NCBI RefSeq assembly: GCF_000350225.1
Contig: NW_005179105.1
Span: forward strand, 52,782 to 116,781
Direction: 5' to 3'
Source of the DNA: Chondrus crispus
Lineage: Eukaryota; Rhodophyta; Florideophyceae; Gigartinales; Gigartinaceae
DNA length: 64,000 nucleotides
Both the position numbers and the translations under genes were made by a program. Shown one piece after another: positions 19,502 through 30,070 of the stretch. The notes beneath the pieces are model-generated. The model did not search any database, had not been told where the DNA came from, and saw only the letters and a list, made by a program, of their open reading frames with translations. Each line of letters starts with the position of its first letter. Positions within the stretch are counted from its first letter, which is position 1.

Positions 19502-19820
19502 TAATGTAGTTTATGGCTACTAATAAACGACGCTGCGATACATTTACACTGAAGCGATCTCGAGAAATGCTCCTTCCCATTTTCCACACGTGGATGGCCA
19601 CACTATGCAGCTTCAAAGTGTTGGTGCGCACCAGTACAATATCAGCCTGGATCTAGTAGAAACTAACAGATATCCGTCCTATACTATATTTTACATTAAA
19701 AATGGCTCATCAAGCTAGACCAGCGGTAGGTTTGATACGATCAGAAAAGTGTGCTGCTCGCGCGCCAAAAAATCTAAAACAAAATTCGAACCACTAAATC
19801 TACCGGGCCATTCTAAAAAA

Positions 19821-21665
19821 TCATTTCAGATATTGAAAATATGACCTCGTAGTGTGTCCTCGGATGACCGGGGCAGGAACGCGTCCGTACGGGCCCCTTG
19901 TGAGCATCATCGACTCCGGGTCGTCCGTTTGCGTCTCGGTGGTCGAGGGTAGCTCCGCCGTCGGTACAGACGACCAATCTTCTTGCATAAGGTGCATCGA
20001 CTCGCCACCTACGGCGTAGTTTTCGGCCATCGCTGGCCGAGAGTCAGCAGAAGACTCTGTCATCATCATTCGATGTTGTCCGGCGTGCGATAGCGCCGGT
20101 CGGGTCGACGGCTTCAAAATGCCGACCTGCCTTTTTCCGCCATGTTCGGCGTTTCTTTCGCCACCGAAGCGGGCCCGAAGAGCATCGCCTTCATTCTGGG
20201 CGTACTGGACGATATCCAGGAACGTGATCCTGCCACGACGACTTCGTCTCATTCGACGTTCTGTCTCGCGAAATCGCGATACGAGAGACCGGATTCCCGG
20301 ATTGAGCCCGTCAATGAACATTGTAATTCGTTCATCGGCGTCGTGCACGTCACCGCTACGAAACTCCGCGTCCAGCAGACGAGCGCTGTAACGGGATTCT
20401 GATTCTTCCGCCTTCTGGCGCACATCTCGAAGATCGAGTACTGCACTGCTGATGGCGTCGTTGGTCGCATAAGTGCGTAGCAGGTACTGTACCGCTTCGG
20501 GCCAGTACGAAATTCCTCCATCGAAGGAGTCCATCTGCTTTGTCGCATCGAACTGCATTCTTGCCTGGCCTTGCAGGAAATACTTCACTGCTACCAGTGC
20601 CTGGGACTCCTTCATGGAGTTGGTCTCACATTCCTCGACGAAACGAGATAGAAAACCCAAAACCTTAATGGGATCACTCCCGTCGAAACGGAGTTCGGGA
20701 GCGCCAGTTTGGATTGATCTAATGTGATCCTTGACTTTACGGGTTTCTCGCCCACTTCGGCGTTTGTGACGCCCTGTCAGCCTGTAACGGCGGTAGTCCA
20801 GAGCGCCATCGAAGAGGCAATTTGTGGGTCGAAGCACCTTCAGTTCGGGGTGCTTCTGCCCAAGCTGGCGACCGTGCCTCCCGCCTTGCCGCTTTCGTCT
20901 GCGGCGCTCACCAGCATCCTCACTTGAGGCTTCTTCGTCATCCGACGGGCCCGACTCACAGTCATCAAAATCGTCAGAGTACGGAGGGGATGGATTCCAA
21001 TCAGGATCATAGCGATCCTTCTTGCTCTTGCGCGATTTCCGCGATTCTCGAGATCTCCTCGATTGCTCGCCAATGTGGCGTTCGAACTCATGAGCTCCTC
21101 CTCTCGGAGTATTTTTCCTTGCAACTCGGGGTTCATTTTGTTCCTCGCGGTCGGCCTCGTCACCTCCACCGTGGAGTTGCTCCTAGACCGATTCGAGTTT
21201 TCTAACCATCCGAGCCAGTACATCGCGGGTTGTTGTTGTGACTGACCCGTCGATAGCGTCCGGAATCTGGAGATCCTCCAGAACGGAGTTAACGTCGCCA
21301 CGTAGAAGGCGCAGCTCAGCGTCTGCGCGGTCATGACGCGCCTCCATCGTGGAGATTTTGGCACGCAGAACCGTGAGAGTATCTTCAATATGAAGTATAC
21401 GTTCGCGAACGAGGGCGACCACTGTAGTCTCGACGTCGGCTATCTTCCCAACGTCTGGGGTACGCGCCCCGCTGCTCGCGCTGGGCTTCTCCATTATCGG
21501 AGTTGGTTGGTCCTGATCTGGCTGTGCATTCACAGCCACCGCTGGGAGCGGATCGGTAGTTCTTGGGGTATCTCGCCCATCTTGGCGCTGCGTTCGATTG
21601 CTATGCTTATTGCTCGCGCCTCGAGTCTTGACCCCAGGAAGGCGGGGTTTTCGTGAATAGTTCAT
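19821..21665 (-). pseudogene. LTR-retrotransposon gag (Ty3-like), interrupted by one TAG
   Basis: The frame opens at the ATG at 21665, 19 nt after the putative primer-binding site, and runs 615 codons to 19821 with a single in-frame TAG at 21183-21185. Before the stop lies a coiled coil (ERILHIEDTLTVLRAKISTM). After it come a basic-acidic linker and a capsid-like region typical of Retrotrans_gag: ELRFDGSDPIKVLGFLSRF, ALVAVKYFLQGQARMQFD, YWPEAVQYLLRTY. No zinc knuckle, protease, reverse transcriptase or 3' LTR follows, so the element is truncated or gag-only. The single stop may be decay or a read-through design; a gag-like gene at 54.6 kb shows the same pattern. Confidence 0.72.
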
Positions 21666-21683
21666 CGTGTGTCCACTCCTTCT

Positions 21684-21697
21684 AGGTCGGGAGACCA
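21684..21697 (-). other. Putative primer-binding site
   Basis: On the minus strand, three bases after the LTR end, the sequence reads TGGTCTCCCGACC. The initial TGG is the expected complement of a tRNA 3' CCA. The tRNA species cannot be named from the sequence alone. Confidence 0.6.
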
Positions 21698-21700
21698 AAA

Positions 21701-22622
21701 TGTAGTGCAGTGGACACACTCGCCAACGAGGTCGTAAATCTCGCTATGAGGGAAAGCGGTATGTCCAGTCACCACCAGGGTGTTCGGGGCCCTCTGTCCA
21801 TAGTAGCTCAGAGGTAACGCGAGAATCGCGGGTAGAGTCGCGGTCAGCGCGTGAAGGGGTACTCGGGATCGAGTAACTAGAAGGAGTGGGTGTGGCGGTC
21901 GCGTCGCGGACCGCTATCGACAGCGTCAAAGAAGAACAAAACAAGAAAGCAGAAGAAAGAAGGAAGGAGAAGTGTAGCGTAGAAACGTAGAAAATAGGGA
22001 AAAAAGTAATGGAAAAACAAGAAAAAGGATGACGGCGAAGGGTGCAGGTATCAGACTTAGCTAACTAGATAGGAACCGTAGAGGATCCTACCAGAGATGG
22101 GGTCCGATCACCTGATATCTCTTTACTGTAGCGCCTTCCGACACCCGACCTATATAGGCCGAGCGCCGTCGTCGGCGTCGGTTACTAAATGGGTAATTAA
22201 TAATTCATTATCGTCATTAGAATTGCCACTTGGCATTAGACGCTAATTAGCGTAGAAACTTGTGGGCACCACGTATGTATACGTGTCGTACACGTGTTGT
22301 ACACGTATCATATACGTGTCATACGACTGTCATACACGTGTGTCCACGTGTGGTACACGTGGGGTACCTTCCCAAGTGTGTGCGCACAGTACACGTGTGG
22401 TGCGCTTATCATACACGTGTGGTATCATCCAAAGTGTACGCGTACACTTTGGATGAGTACACGTGTCATAGACGGGAGCGCACACCATACACGTGTGGGC
22501 TCATCCAAAGTGTACGCGTACACTTTGGATGAGCACACAGGTGACACACGTGTCAAAGGCGGGGAGCGTGGCCCCACGACGGCGGTGGCCAGGCGTAATG
22601 GGCGCGGGGTCACTGCACTACA
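21701..22622 (-). repeat. 5' LTR of the gag element (922 bp)
   Basis: The LTR is bounded by a perfect 12-bp terminal inverted repeat: TGTAGTGCAGTG at 21701-21712 and CACTGCACTACA at 22611-22622. A primer-binding site and gag follow on the minus strand, which sets the orientation. The U3 part (22622 down to about 22160) carries a dense ACGTGT array and two perfect palindromes; the TATA-like CTATATAG lies at 22150-22157. No second copy of this LTR is in the window. Confidence 0.85.
22259..22560. promoter_or_regulatory. ACGTGT/ACACGT array with two long perfect palindromes in LTR U3
   Basis: About a dozen ACGTGT or ACACGT hexamers (G-box-like cores) stand within 300 bp. Two perfect palindromes share the core CAAAGTGTACGCGTACACTTTG: a 32-bp one at 22425-22456 and a 36-bp one at 22499-22534. 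Their position upstream of the TATA-like box makes them likely enhancer sites for bZIP or bHLH factors, or insulators. The function is inferred from placement. Confidence 0.7.
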
Positions 22623-24258
22623 ATTGAGAAGATGAGGTGTATGACTTCTTGCTGTCTTGTTAGATTCTTATCTTAAAGATATGTAAGGGTTGACAACTCA
22701 GACATATCCAAATGTTTATTACAAATAGAATTTTTCTTAAAGTGCTCTAAAAAGTCTTAGGAAGCTACTGTAGTTGTTGCTAGAAACATGTATTACAAAA
22801 GAGGGAAATAGAGCATTCTCGTCAGGCACATACACCCTATCTAAACTTTTAGCTGCCCTTGTTAGTTCTGTTTGCACCATTCTCGCCCAAAACATGCAAA
22901 TCTTTACGGATATGATTGCCGTGGAGTAGATATACTTCTTCAAATCAAGAAACGCAAACGTTCAGATCCAAGGTGTGGTGAGCCAATACTACTACGTTGG
23001 ATTATAAAACTTGAACTCTCTCTTGAAATATCGTTTTAAAGGTTATGCATCGCTTTGTAGAATAGTGAGGTACAAAAAGTCTCCAAGCCATTACAAATTT
23101 CAGTAGGGTTAAAAAAGTACCTTTTTCTGCATTGAAAAACTTAGGATGTGTACTTTCTGAACCGTACTACCGCATACTACCCAAAATACCGAGCATTGAC
23201 GAATTAAACCAAAGTGTGCACCGCTTTCGTGAGCAGAATTTTATCTGGTTCATATGAATCAATGACCTCAAATCTCGTTGCAGTCATTTCAGTCCGAAAA
23301 CTGTGAATCAGCTTTTTTCGATGAATAATTCATGCTTCTATGGCTACTGACGATTAAACTTTTCGAAAATTCTGTTTTCATACGAATAAATTTGGATTTG
23401 GATCTATTTCGTTTCGTAACGTGGCTGTGATAGAGATAAAATTGTATCAAGTTCATGGAAGCAATATAATCTTTCAGGTTTTTTAGGTTGCGCTGCTGGG
23501 AAATTACAGGCTTTCATTCATAAATGGCGAAAATGTGATTTTAATACGAATACAAAAAAGGCCTGGAAGAACTTTAGGTGTTAAATGCACATGAGAATCG
23601 CTTTTTATCACCACTGTTAATGTGACGAAGTTTTATTCGTCATTGCAAATACTGATTTTATAAAAATCCAGAGCAGAATTTCTGGGTTGAGTATGACTCT
23701 TTTGTGCCGAAATATGTCCAAAAGTAGGCATTTGAAAATGCAGTTATGACTATGAAAGTGCAGTTCACAATTAGAATGATTGCGTTTAATTTTCCGGTTG
23801 TTCCGGTATGTTATTCTTTAATAAAAATGAAGCTTTAACTTTGGTTTTGGAGAAACTTTAACCTCGTACTGCGGCAGTTCGCATGAACCTAATTTGTTCT
23901 ACTGTACTCTTCTTCTGTAAATTAATACAGTACTTAAATTGGTACTCGGAAGTCTAGAGTACATAATTTGGTACTCGGAAGATCCGAAAGTGATCCCTTT
24001 TTACTGCTGCATGGATTGGCAGAAAATTGGATCAGTTATATCTAGGTTTTTCGCATTTCGTGTCACTACTTTCAAAATACGTTTGACCGATGGTTGTTCT
24101 GACGATATCGGTGAGTGAAGTTTCGGCTCTTCCTGGAGGCTCTGGAGCTCTACGTGACCTGACACGTGACCATGTAAGGATCGGCATCACGCGGTTCGCA
24201 AATGATTCGGCAGTACACAACGTTTACTAGAAAAAATGGCACACATAACATTTTCGCA
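22623..24258. other. AT-rich intergenic stretch without genes
   Basis: No open frame above about 60 codons carries recognisable motifs. The composition is clearly more AT-rich than either flank. A 14-bp direct repeat, TTGGTACTCGGAAG, occurs twice near 23939 and 23970. I see nothing else. Confidence 0.6.
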
Positions 24259-24518
24259 CTACAGAGTAAAGTCTCGATATCGTAAACCGAAATGTGGCGC
24301 TTCCGAGCAGCCCATTGAGTTCGCCTTACCGAGGCAGTTCACGGCGGCGGAACTGCTCGTGTACACGTGTACCCGTTTTACGGGTACAGTAAGGAACACA
24401 TCGTCACTTTCCTTGACTTTGTCCATCGACGGGCAAAGTCGACGGGCGCCATTCCATATCTGGACCACTTCACATTGTGATTCAGCCTTCCTTTTCTTTT
24501 AATTCTGCCACATCTATC

Positions 24519-25545
24519 ATGGAGAACATCCATGGAGCTGTGCTTCGGGCGACATCCGTTGCGCTAGATGCAGCCCAGCAAACACACACTGCTGCGCAAG
24601 CAGTGATGCTGCAACCGACACATACCTCTAAGAAACGGAAGCCGGTGGCCCTCTCTGATAAGCAAACTGCTCTGAGGATGCTAGGCTTTCATAGCATCAG
24701 CACTCGCGAAGCTCCATTAATGAATGAAGAGACTCAAAAGCCATTGACACAGAAAGACATTGCGGCCAAATTTGGGGTTATGAAAAGCTCAGTCACAGGG
24801 TGGGTGAGGCAGGCACATAAAATCTTTGGTGATGAATGTATGAACCCAGTCATGTGCAAAAAAACGAATAACGACAGGATCACACCCGGAGCTTGAGAAG
24901 ACGTTGACAGTTTATATTAATGACGAAACTCAGTATTTGCGAAACGAATCACCCCTTGGAGAGAGTATTGTTCGAGAAAAAGCATTGCGCATACGGGACA
25001 CGAGGGTTGCACGGCTTACCGGACGAGCCGCATTGATAAACGATGTCGAAAAGAAAGATAAACGTTTTTCCATGCAAGACACTTGCAAAACGTTCGTGGA
25101 AGCCACGGCTGGTGCACTCGCTACGTTTCCCGCCATGGATTTACAAGCCGCAAGGGAGCCGGAAACGCTATGCATTTTAATCCTGAACTTGTGTCAGAGG
25201 CCAGTCATAATATGAAAAAGAAAGCCGCTCACTACCCCCTGTCATGAATTATGAACACAGATGAGGTTGCTGTTCTGTTCAGATCTCTGCCAAGTCGGTC
25301 GATTTCGCAGAATGCGACTCCCTATGAAAGGATGAATGATCGTCTAACTGCTGTTCTGACGGTCTGCGCGGATGGCTCGAAGGCGCCTTTGACTATTATC
25401 GGAAAATCACATCGCCCAAGAAGCTTTCCCAGCCATTTCAATGGTCCTAGAGATCGTAACGTCTAATACATGTCCCAAACCAACGCGTGGAACACAAAAC
25501 AAATTTGGAGCAACATTGTACCCGCGATTTCGGGTTGTTTTTTCA
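24519..25545 (+). pseudogene. pogo/Tigger transposase, 5' half
   Basis: From the ATG at 24519 the frame gives an N-terminal helix-turn-helix (LTQKDIAAKFGVMKSSVTGW), as in CENP-B/pogo DNA-binding domains. A one-base frameshift near 24890 leads into ELEKTLTVYINDE and REKALRIRD, the second HTH region. After more frameshifts the catalytic domain starts with NTDEVAVLFRSLPSR (first catalytic Asp) and DGSKAPLTIIGKS. A stop at 25464 is followed in frame by NAWNTKQIWSNIV, after which similarity is lost. The rest lies beyond the insertion. Confidence 0.85.
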
Positions 25546-26177
25546 TTTTTGCTTTTTGCTTGTTTATTCATGCAGAAACTGAGAAACTTCATGATTCTTC
25601 ATGAAGAAACGACTTTGGACAATGGTAGCCACGACTTACACGTTACATCTCCATGATGGAGATGGGCTACAGGGACCCTAGGAAGGCATGGGGGATCTCG
25701 ATTTGGATGGTTGATCGCGATTATCGGTGGGTCGCCTAAAGAAGGCCGAAGTGGTGATTTTTTCATTTTGCAGCATTATCTGGCAGTTTTTGCGCGCAAT
25801 TGCGCGCAAAAACATGATTTAATGAAATCGCGGCATTAGAGAGTTTACGAAGCAGCAATTCTACGAAAATTCTCGTTAAAAAACCAGGATTCAAGACAGG
25901 TGTCTCAAAGAAACGGGATTTGCCCCCGGATGCAGTTTCAGATTTTCGTTCTTTCGCCTCCTTAACGAAATTAAAAATAAGTAGGACTGGGGCACCCCCC
26001 ACAAGAGCCAATTTGTATTCTGTATTTGGCGCGATGTGAACGACTGTCGGCGCTGACATATAGAATTCCGCCTTCCTCCTCCCGCACCTTCACTACCTTC
26101 CCACATTCACTTACGGCCCCCCACACACCCCCACATCCCTCCCCAACCCTCAACCCTGACAAAAAACCCACTAGACC

Positions 26178-27185
26178 ATGGCATCACTGCTTCCGTCACC
26201 CCAGCCTCTAGTGCCTGCTCCTCCCTCAACGACAGCCGGTATCCCTTCCCCCTCCCCCGCATCAAATGGGGACTCAAACACCCCTTCCGCTGCCCCTCCC
26301 ATCCTGCCAAACCCTTCTGGGACCTGCCTCAGTCCACCATCAAAGCCTCTGCAACCCTCCCAAGTACAACCACGCGCTCGGCGTTTTAGATTCACCGAAG
26401 CGGCAGACGTGCACCTCTTGAAGGCTGTTTCTTGCGCGGGAGCGCATACTGCTCCTTGGGGCCGTAAAGGTGCCCTCTTTGAAGAGGCTCATGCAACCTT
26501 TCTACAAACGGCCCCAAGGTCTGTTGTTGGTGGGAAGGAGCCCCCATCCCAGAAGAGCCTTGAGGAAAGGTTCAAGGCAGTTGTAGTCAAGCGGCGGAAA
26601 GAGGTGAAGCGCACGGCGGGAGCATCGGGGATCGTGGAAGTTTATGGGGAACGGGAGACCGTTTTGGACGATCTCATACTAGAGATCGATGAACACATGG
26701 AGCAAGAGAACGCGGATAAAGAGGATCGACTGGAGAAGGAAAAGAGGCTGACCGCTGCAGGAGTTGAGCTTCGGAGCAGGGCTCTCAGTCGCGGGCAGGG
26801 ACAGCGTAGCAGGATTGAGGGGGTGGATATAGATGACGACGGTGTCTCCCGTGCCACAAGCCCGTCTACGACGGGATCAAAGACCAGACGTCGAATTCAT
26901 TATGAATCCGATGATGAGGCGTCTGAAGCATTGGTCCGTGATATGGCTGTTCGTCAACAGCAAGAAAATCGGCGGCTAAAGCTTGATGAACAACGCTACG
27001 AGCTGGAAAAAAAGCGTGTAGAAGATGAAGATAGGCGCTTTGACGCAACGCAGATTTCGAAGCGTAGGAAACTATCCCTTGACGAGAAAAAGGCGGCTGT
27101 GGAAATCGAGGAGCGAAAGCAAGCGATGGTGGAGAGGGCGAAGATGATTGATGTATTGGCAGCCCTTGCCAAGAAGCTTGCGTAA
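26178..27185 (+). CDS. Harbinger-associated Myb/SANT-like DNA-binding protein
   Basis: A 335-residue frame from the ATG at 26178 (context GACCATGG). The N-terminus is Pro/Ser-rich. Residues about 68-165 resemble the Myb-like domain that accompanies Harbinger transposases: RFRFTEAADVHLLKAV, APWG, SLEERFKAVVVKRRKE, then SGIVEVYGERETVLDDL. A long charged coiled coil follows (RRLKLDEQRYELEKKRVEDE). In PIF/Harbinger elements such a protein is needed with the transposase to bind the ends and enter the nucleus. It is intact, in contrast to the neighbouring NYN relic. An alternative is a host trihelix/Myb protein; position between the inverted repeats favours the element. Confidence 0.75.
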   Translation: MASLLPSPQPLVPAPPSTTAGIPSPSPASNGDSNTPSAAPPILPNPSGTCLSPPSKPLQPSQVQPRARRFRFTEAADVHLLKAVSCAGAHTAPWGRKGALFEEAHATFLQTAPRSVVGGKEPPSQKSLEERFKAVVVKRRKEVKRTAGASGIVEVYGERETVLDDLILEIDEHMEQENADKEDRLEKEKRLTAAGVELRSRALSRGQGQRSRIEGVDIDDDGVSRATSPSTTGSKTRRRIHYESDDEASEALVRDMAVRQQQENRRLKLDEQRYELEKKRVEDEDRRFDATQISKRRKLSLDEKKAAVEIEERKQAMVERAKMIDVLAALAKKLA

Positions 27186-28382
27186 TTCGCTGTCGGGCCT
27201 CTGGCAACAGAGGTTGCTTTGTTTCCCCTTTCATAGGCTGGCTTTTGTTACCAGCGTTTTTCACACCATTCGCGCCCGCGATAGATTTAGCTTCCCAACT
27301 GTCATCCTTCATCCGCACTTTCTTCAACGCGTGCACTTGTGCTGCCAGCTTGTCTACCCTCCTACCTAAAACGGCGACTTCACCAGCGCCCGTAATCCCC
27401 AGTGCCTCGGGCTCACTGCCATAAACATAGAGCACATCCTCGATCAGCCCCCAGACAAAGTGCGCCACGGACTCGATCAATTCAGATCACATCGCCCTCC
27501 TCTGGCTCGCGACAACAACGGTAGTGTACCCAAGCAGCCTGATCCTGGCCAACGCGTACGCAAAGTCAGCATCGCCGGTCATGAGCACGACACCAAACGG
27601 CGTGTCCTGCTCGCAGGCGAGCAGACACAGCTCTGCGATCAGGGCCTTGTCCGCGGCGTCCTTCCTTCCGCGCGTTTCCACGCGCATCAAGGACACGCAG
27701 TTCGCCTGCAGCTGGTTGCGGAGCGTCCCCCGCAAGTGGATGATATTGCCGACGGACACGATGCGCAGCACGAGCGACTGCGGCGACAGCTGCGACACGC
27801 AGCGGCGCAGCGCGTGCACCACCCGTCTCCCCCGTGACGCCGTGCGGCACCGGCACGTTCTCGATGTCCCAGTACATCGTCCAGCCCACCAGCAACGGGC
27901 GGCGCGTGCAGGGCAGCGACGCAGAGAGTGCGGATGTGAGCGGTGACGGTTCGGGCGCCTTATCAGCCGGCTTGGACGTGGCCTTGCGCGGCTTCTGTGG
28001 GGACGTAGGGTTGGGCGGCTGGGAAGTGGGCTTGCAAGGCTTCTGTGGGGGGGGTTGGGTCTGGCGGTTTGGAAGTGGCCTTGCGCGGCTTCCATGTGGG
28101 CGCAGGGTCTGGCGGGTCGGGCGCGGATTTGCCCGACTTGCGCTGGGTCCCAGGGCGGGGCACGGGGTAGCGCGCGCTCGCCAAGAGCGCAGACAGCGTG
28201 TGTGGCGTGTCTGGGGGTGGCGATGACGGCGGGGGTGGGCGAAGCGCGCGGGCGACGAGTGTGGCCCCTGCGGCAGCGAGTACGGCGGCCGTGGTGGCTG
28301 TCGCTGCGGCAGCGAGTACGACGGCCGCGGTGGCGGCCGCGACGGCTGCGGCGGTCGGCGCGTACCGAGAGGGCGTGGGCAT
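27186..28382 (-). pseudogene. NYN-domain (limkain/MARF1-type) ribonuclease, interrupted
   Basis: NYN domains are PIN-like RNases with acidic metal-binding residues. The minus strand gives MYWDIENVPVPHG (first Asp), KDAADKALIAELCLLA and GVVLMTGDADFAYALARIR, in family order. The probable start is the ATG at 28382, which opens an Ala/Val-rich hydrophobic stretch (residues 11-46) like a membrane anchor, then a Pro/Lys linker with KPRKATSKP repeats. Three breaks occur: a frame change near the eight-G run at 28047-28054, another at the five-G run near 27829, and an in-frame TGA after SQRRAM at about 27484-27486, beyond which SELIESVAHFVWGLIEDVL continues in frame as the domain's last helix. The tail overlaps the Myb gene region antisense. 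Homopolymer breaks could also be assembly errors. Confidence 0.68.
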
Positions 28383-28671
28383 GGGGGGCGGTGCCCGCGC
28401 GACGCCGGCCACGGGCTGAGCAGGACGTGGAAGGTGCGTGCCGGCGGCGGAGGCGTGCAAACGGCCGGTTTTTGGCTTTCCTTGCTGGGGGCCTCTCGAC
28501 AACCCAAGGCCATTGCGACTTGCGGCTTGGCTGTTGTGCGCCGGGCAAAGGTTGCTTCACTGGTGACTGGAGGCGGTACGGCACGGGTTGTACTCGCCCC
28601 CGGTAAACTGGCGCGGGCAAGCTGTGCTTTGCCAGTGAGAGGCGAAGTGCCGCTTGCCCGCGCAGCGAAAT

Positions 28672-29946
28672 TTACTCTGCATTTACATACTCGGATAGCG
28701 TGGGCGGGGGACAATTAAAGTGTGCCTGCACCTGTCCGCCGGCTTCCAAACATGTCTTAAAGTTAAGAAGCAAGGCTGACGCCGTGTAAATGAGCCCAAT
28801 GGGCGCCTGTCGCACTTTCAGTGCGCGGGCGAAATCGTTTAGCGACCACAGTTGTTTTAGATCCTTATAGTTCCACTCAACCGAAACATGAACTGCACTC
28901 ATACGTGTGTTGTATAATTCCTCTTCAACTGTAGCACCTGCGCTGGGAAATGCCACCTGCATCCATGGACGCAGCATGTAGGCAGCATCTCCATACAAAT
29001 AGAACTGCCTCTCGTTGATAAGGAGACAATTGTCAAGACTTTCTTCAATTCCACTTTCCCTTAGTAGGGTAACATCATGGCGACGTCCGACCTCCGGCCC
29101 ATACAACGAAAATATCAGACCATCTGGCGTAGTGATAGTCTGATAGATAAGGCAATGCATCCTCTTGTGTCCTGAGTAACAACTCCTTTGATGGCTGCCA
29201 TGTCCCCCTGGTCTTGTCATTTTTATTTTTGTACAGTCTATAAAACCAACACAACCATCAAGAGGCGCGCCAGTCATCTTCACGCTGTCCGCATAGAGCT
29301 CTGCCCTTGCGTTTAGAAGACCTTCCCGTAGATCCGTTACTAGATAACCCTTTGCCTGCACGAAACACTCAACCACCTCCCAAAATACTTCACTTAGGAC
29401 GGATGCATGCATGCCGAAGAGATGTTCGACATCTTTCCACCTACACGGGGAAGCAAGCTTACGCAACACAATGCAGCACGCTGTCAAAGGGGCGCACCGA
29501 AATCCATTGCGTTGCGTCTTCCCCGTATCCCATCCCATGATTGCAGATATCTTGGCGATATCCTTGACCTGAAATCGGAAATCGCGCAGAGCCCACTCAT
29601 CTGAATAGACGTTTATATTAAAAGTGTTGTTAGATATACCGATCGACCGAATATGAATCTTATGGATATCTCTGCGGGTTCGTTGAGCTCTCGCGAGACC
29701 TCGGAGGGTATACCATGACGGGGCCTTCATCGCATGTAGGATCAAGGCACGTCGGCGCTGCGATCGGTATCGCGCAACCGTCTTGCCGATTGTAAATCGG
29801 TTTGCCTCATGTTGGCGTTGCAATTGGGGATGAGGACTGAGCACGAGGGGTTTGTCTGGGAAATACGTCATGCATTGAGTGTGTGGGGTCGTAGCACCGT
29901 CGCTCTCGTACTCGTACAGTAACGGAGGCTCCCGACTAGTTCTCAT
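28672..29946 (-). CDS. PIF/Harbinger DDE transposase
   Basis: An intact 424-residue frame from the ATG at 29946. It belongs to the DDE_Tnp_4 type: GFIDCTKIKMTRPGG (Asp237), PEVGRRHDVTLLRESG (Asp291), YLYGDAAYML (Asp320) and HVSVEWNYKDLK (Glu357). These are the acidic residues expected of the catalytic core. The N-terminal 130 residues hold a basic segment (YRSQRRRALILHAMKAPSW). It cuts and pastes the element together with the Myb-like partner at 26178. Its full length, and all acidic residues present, suggest this copy was active more recently than the pogo host element. The gene runs towards the NYN relic on the same strand. Confidence 0.88.
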   Translation of the reverse strand: MRTSREPPLLYEYESDGATTPHTQCMTYFPDKPLVLSPHPQLQRQHEANRFTIGKTVARYRSQRRRALILHAMKAPSWYTLRGLARAQRTRRDIHKIHIRSIGISNNTFNINVYSDEWALRDFRFQVKDIAKISAIMGWDTGKTQRNGFRCAPLTACCIVLRKLASPCRWKDVEHLFGMHASVLSEVFWEVVECFVQAKGYLVTDLREGLLNARAELYADSVKMTGAPLDGCVGFIDCTKIKMTRPGGHGSHQRSCYSGHKRMHCLIYQTITTPDGLIFSLYGPEVGRRHDVTLLRESGIEESLDNCLLINERQFYLYGDAAYMLRPWMQVAFPSAGATVEEELYNTRMSAVHVSVEWNYKDLKQLWSLNDFARALKVRQAPIGLIYTASALLLNFKTCLEAGGQVQAHFNCPPPTLSEYVNAE

Positions 29947-30070
29947 ATTTATATCACAATTACAGGTTCGTACTTAAATGTTGTGAACAATACTCTGCCA
30001 AATGCGGACTAATTTTCCCATAGATTTGTAACTAGATTTTGTCTCAGAATTGTGCTGCGTAAACTCTCTA

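Larger units (their letters stand above)
12300..19728. mobile_element. Candidate three-gene element with imperfect terminal inverted repeats
   Basis: The left end (12300-12328) begins TACCGCTGG and the right end (19704-19728), read on the minus strand, begins with the same nine bases. Inside each copy CTTG and then TGAGCC follow in the same order, with small gaps. Outside the CCGCTGG core both sides read TA, which could be a 2-bp target duplication. The interval encloses exactly three large unrecognised genes and a subterminal array of about 80-bp repeats at the left end. The inverted repeat is short and found by eye, so the borders are a hypothesis. No DDE, tyrosine recombinase or polymerase motif was recognised in the three proteins. 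Confidence 0.45.
25837..30070. mobile_element. PIF/Harbinger-type element nested in the pogo element
   Basis: Inverted repeats TAGAGAGTTTACG (25837-25849) and CGTAAACTCTCTA (30058-30070) bound the insert, and similarity continues inward (AGCA, then CAATTCT). The insert carries the two standard genes of this superfamily, a Myb/SANT-like DNA-binding protein and a DDE transposase, plus an NYN-nuclease relic between them. I do not see an intact 3-bp TWA target duplication. About 290 bp on the left (25546-25836) belong neither to recognisable pogo sequence nor to the Harbinger element. Confidence 0.78.

Noticed and set aside
21701..22622. LTR at 21.7 kb as a solo LTR
   Set aside because: Its flanks (CAAAA, ATTGA) show no target duplication, and a primer-binding site and gag follow directly.
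22260..22635. Small Cys/His/Thr-rich ORFs
   Set aside because: They are translations of the ACGTGT array and palindromes in the LTR.
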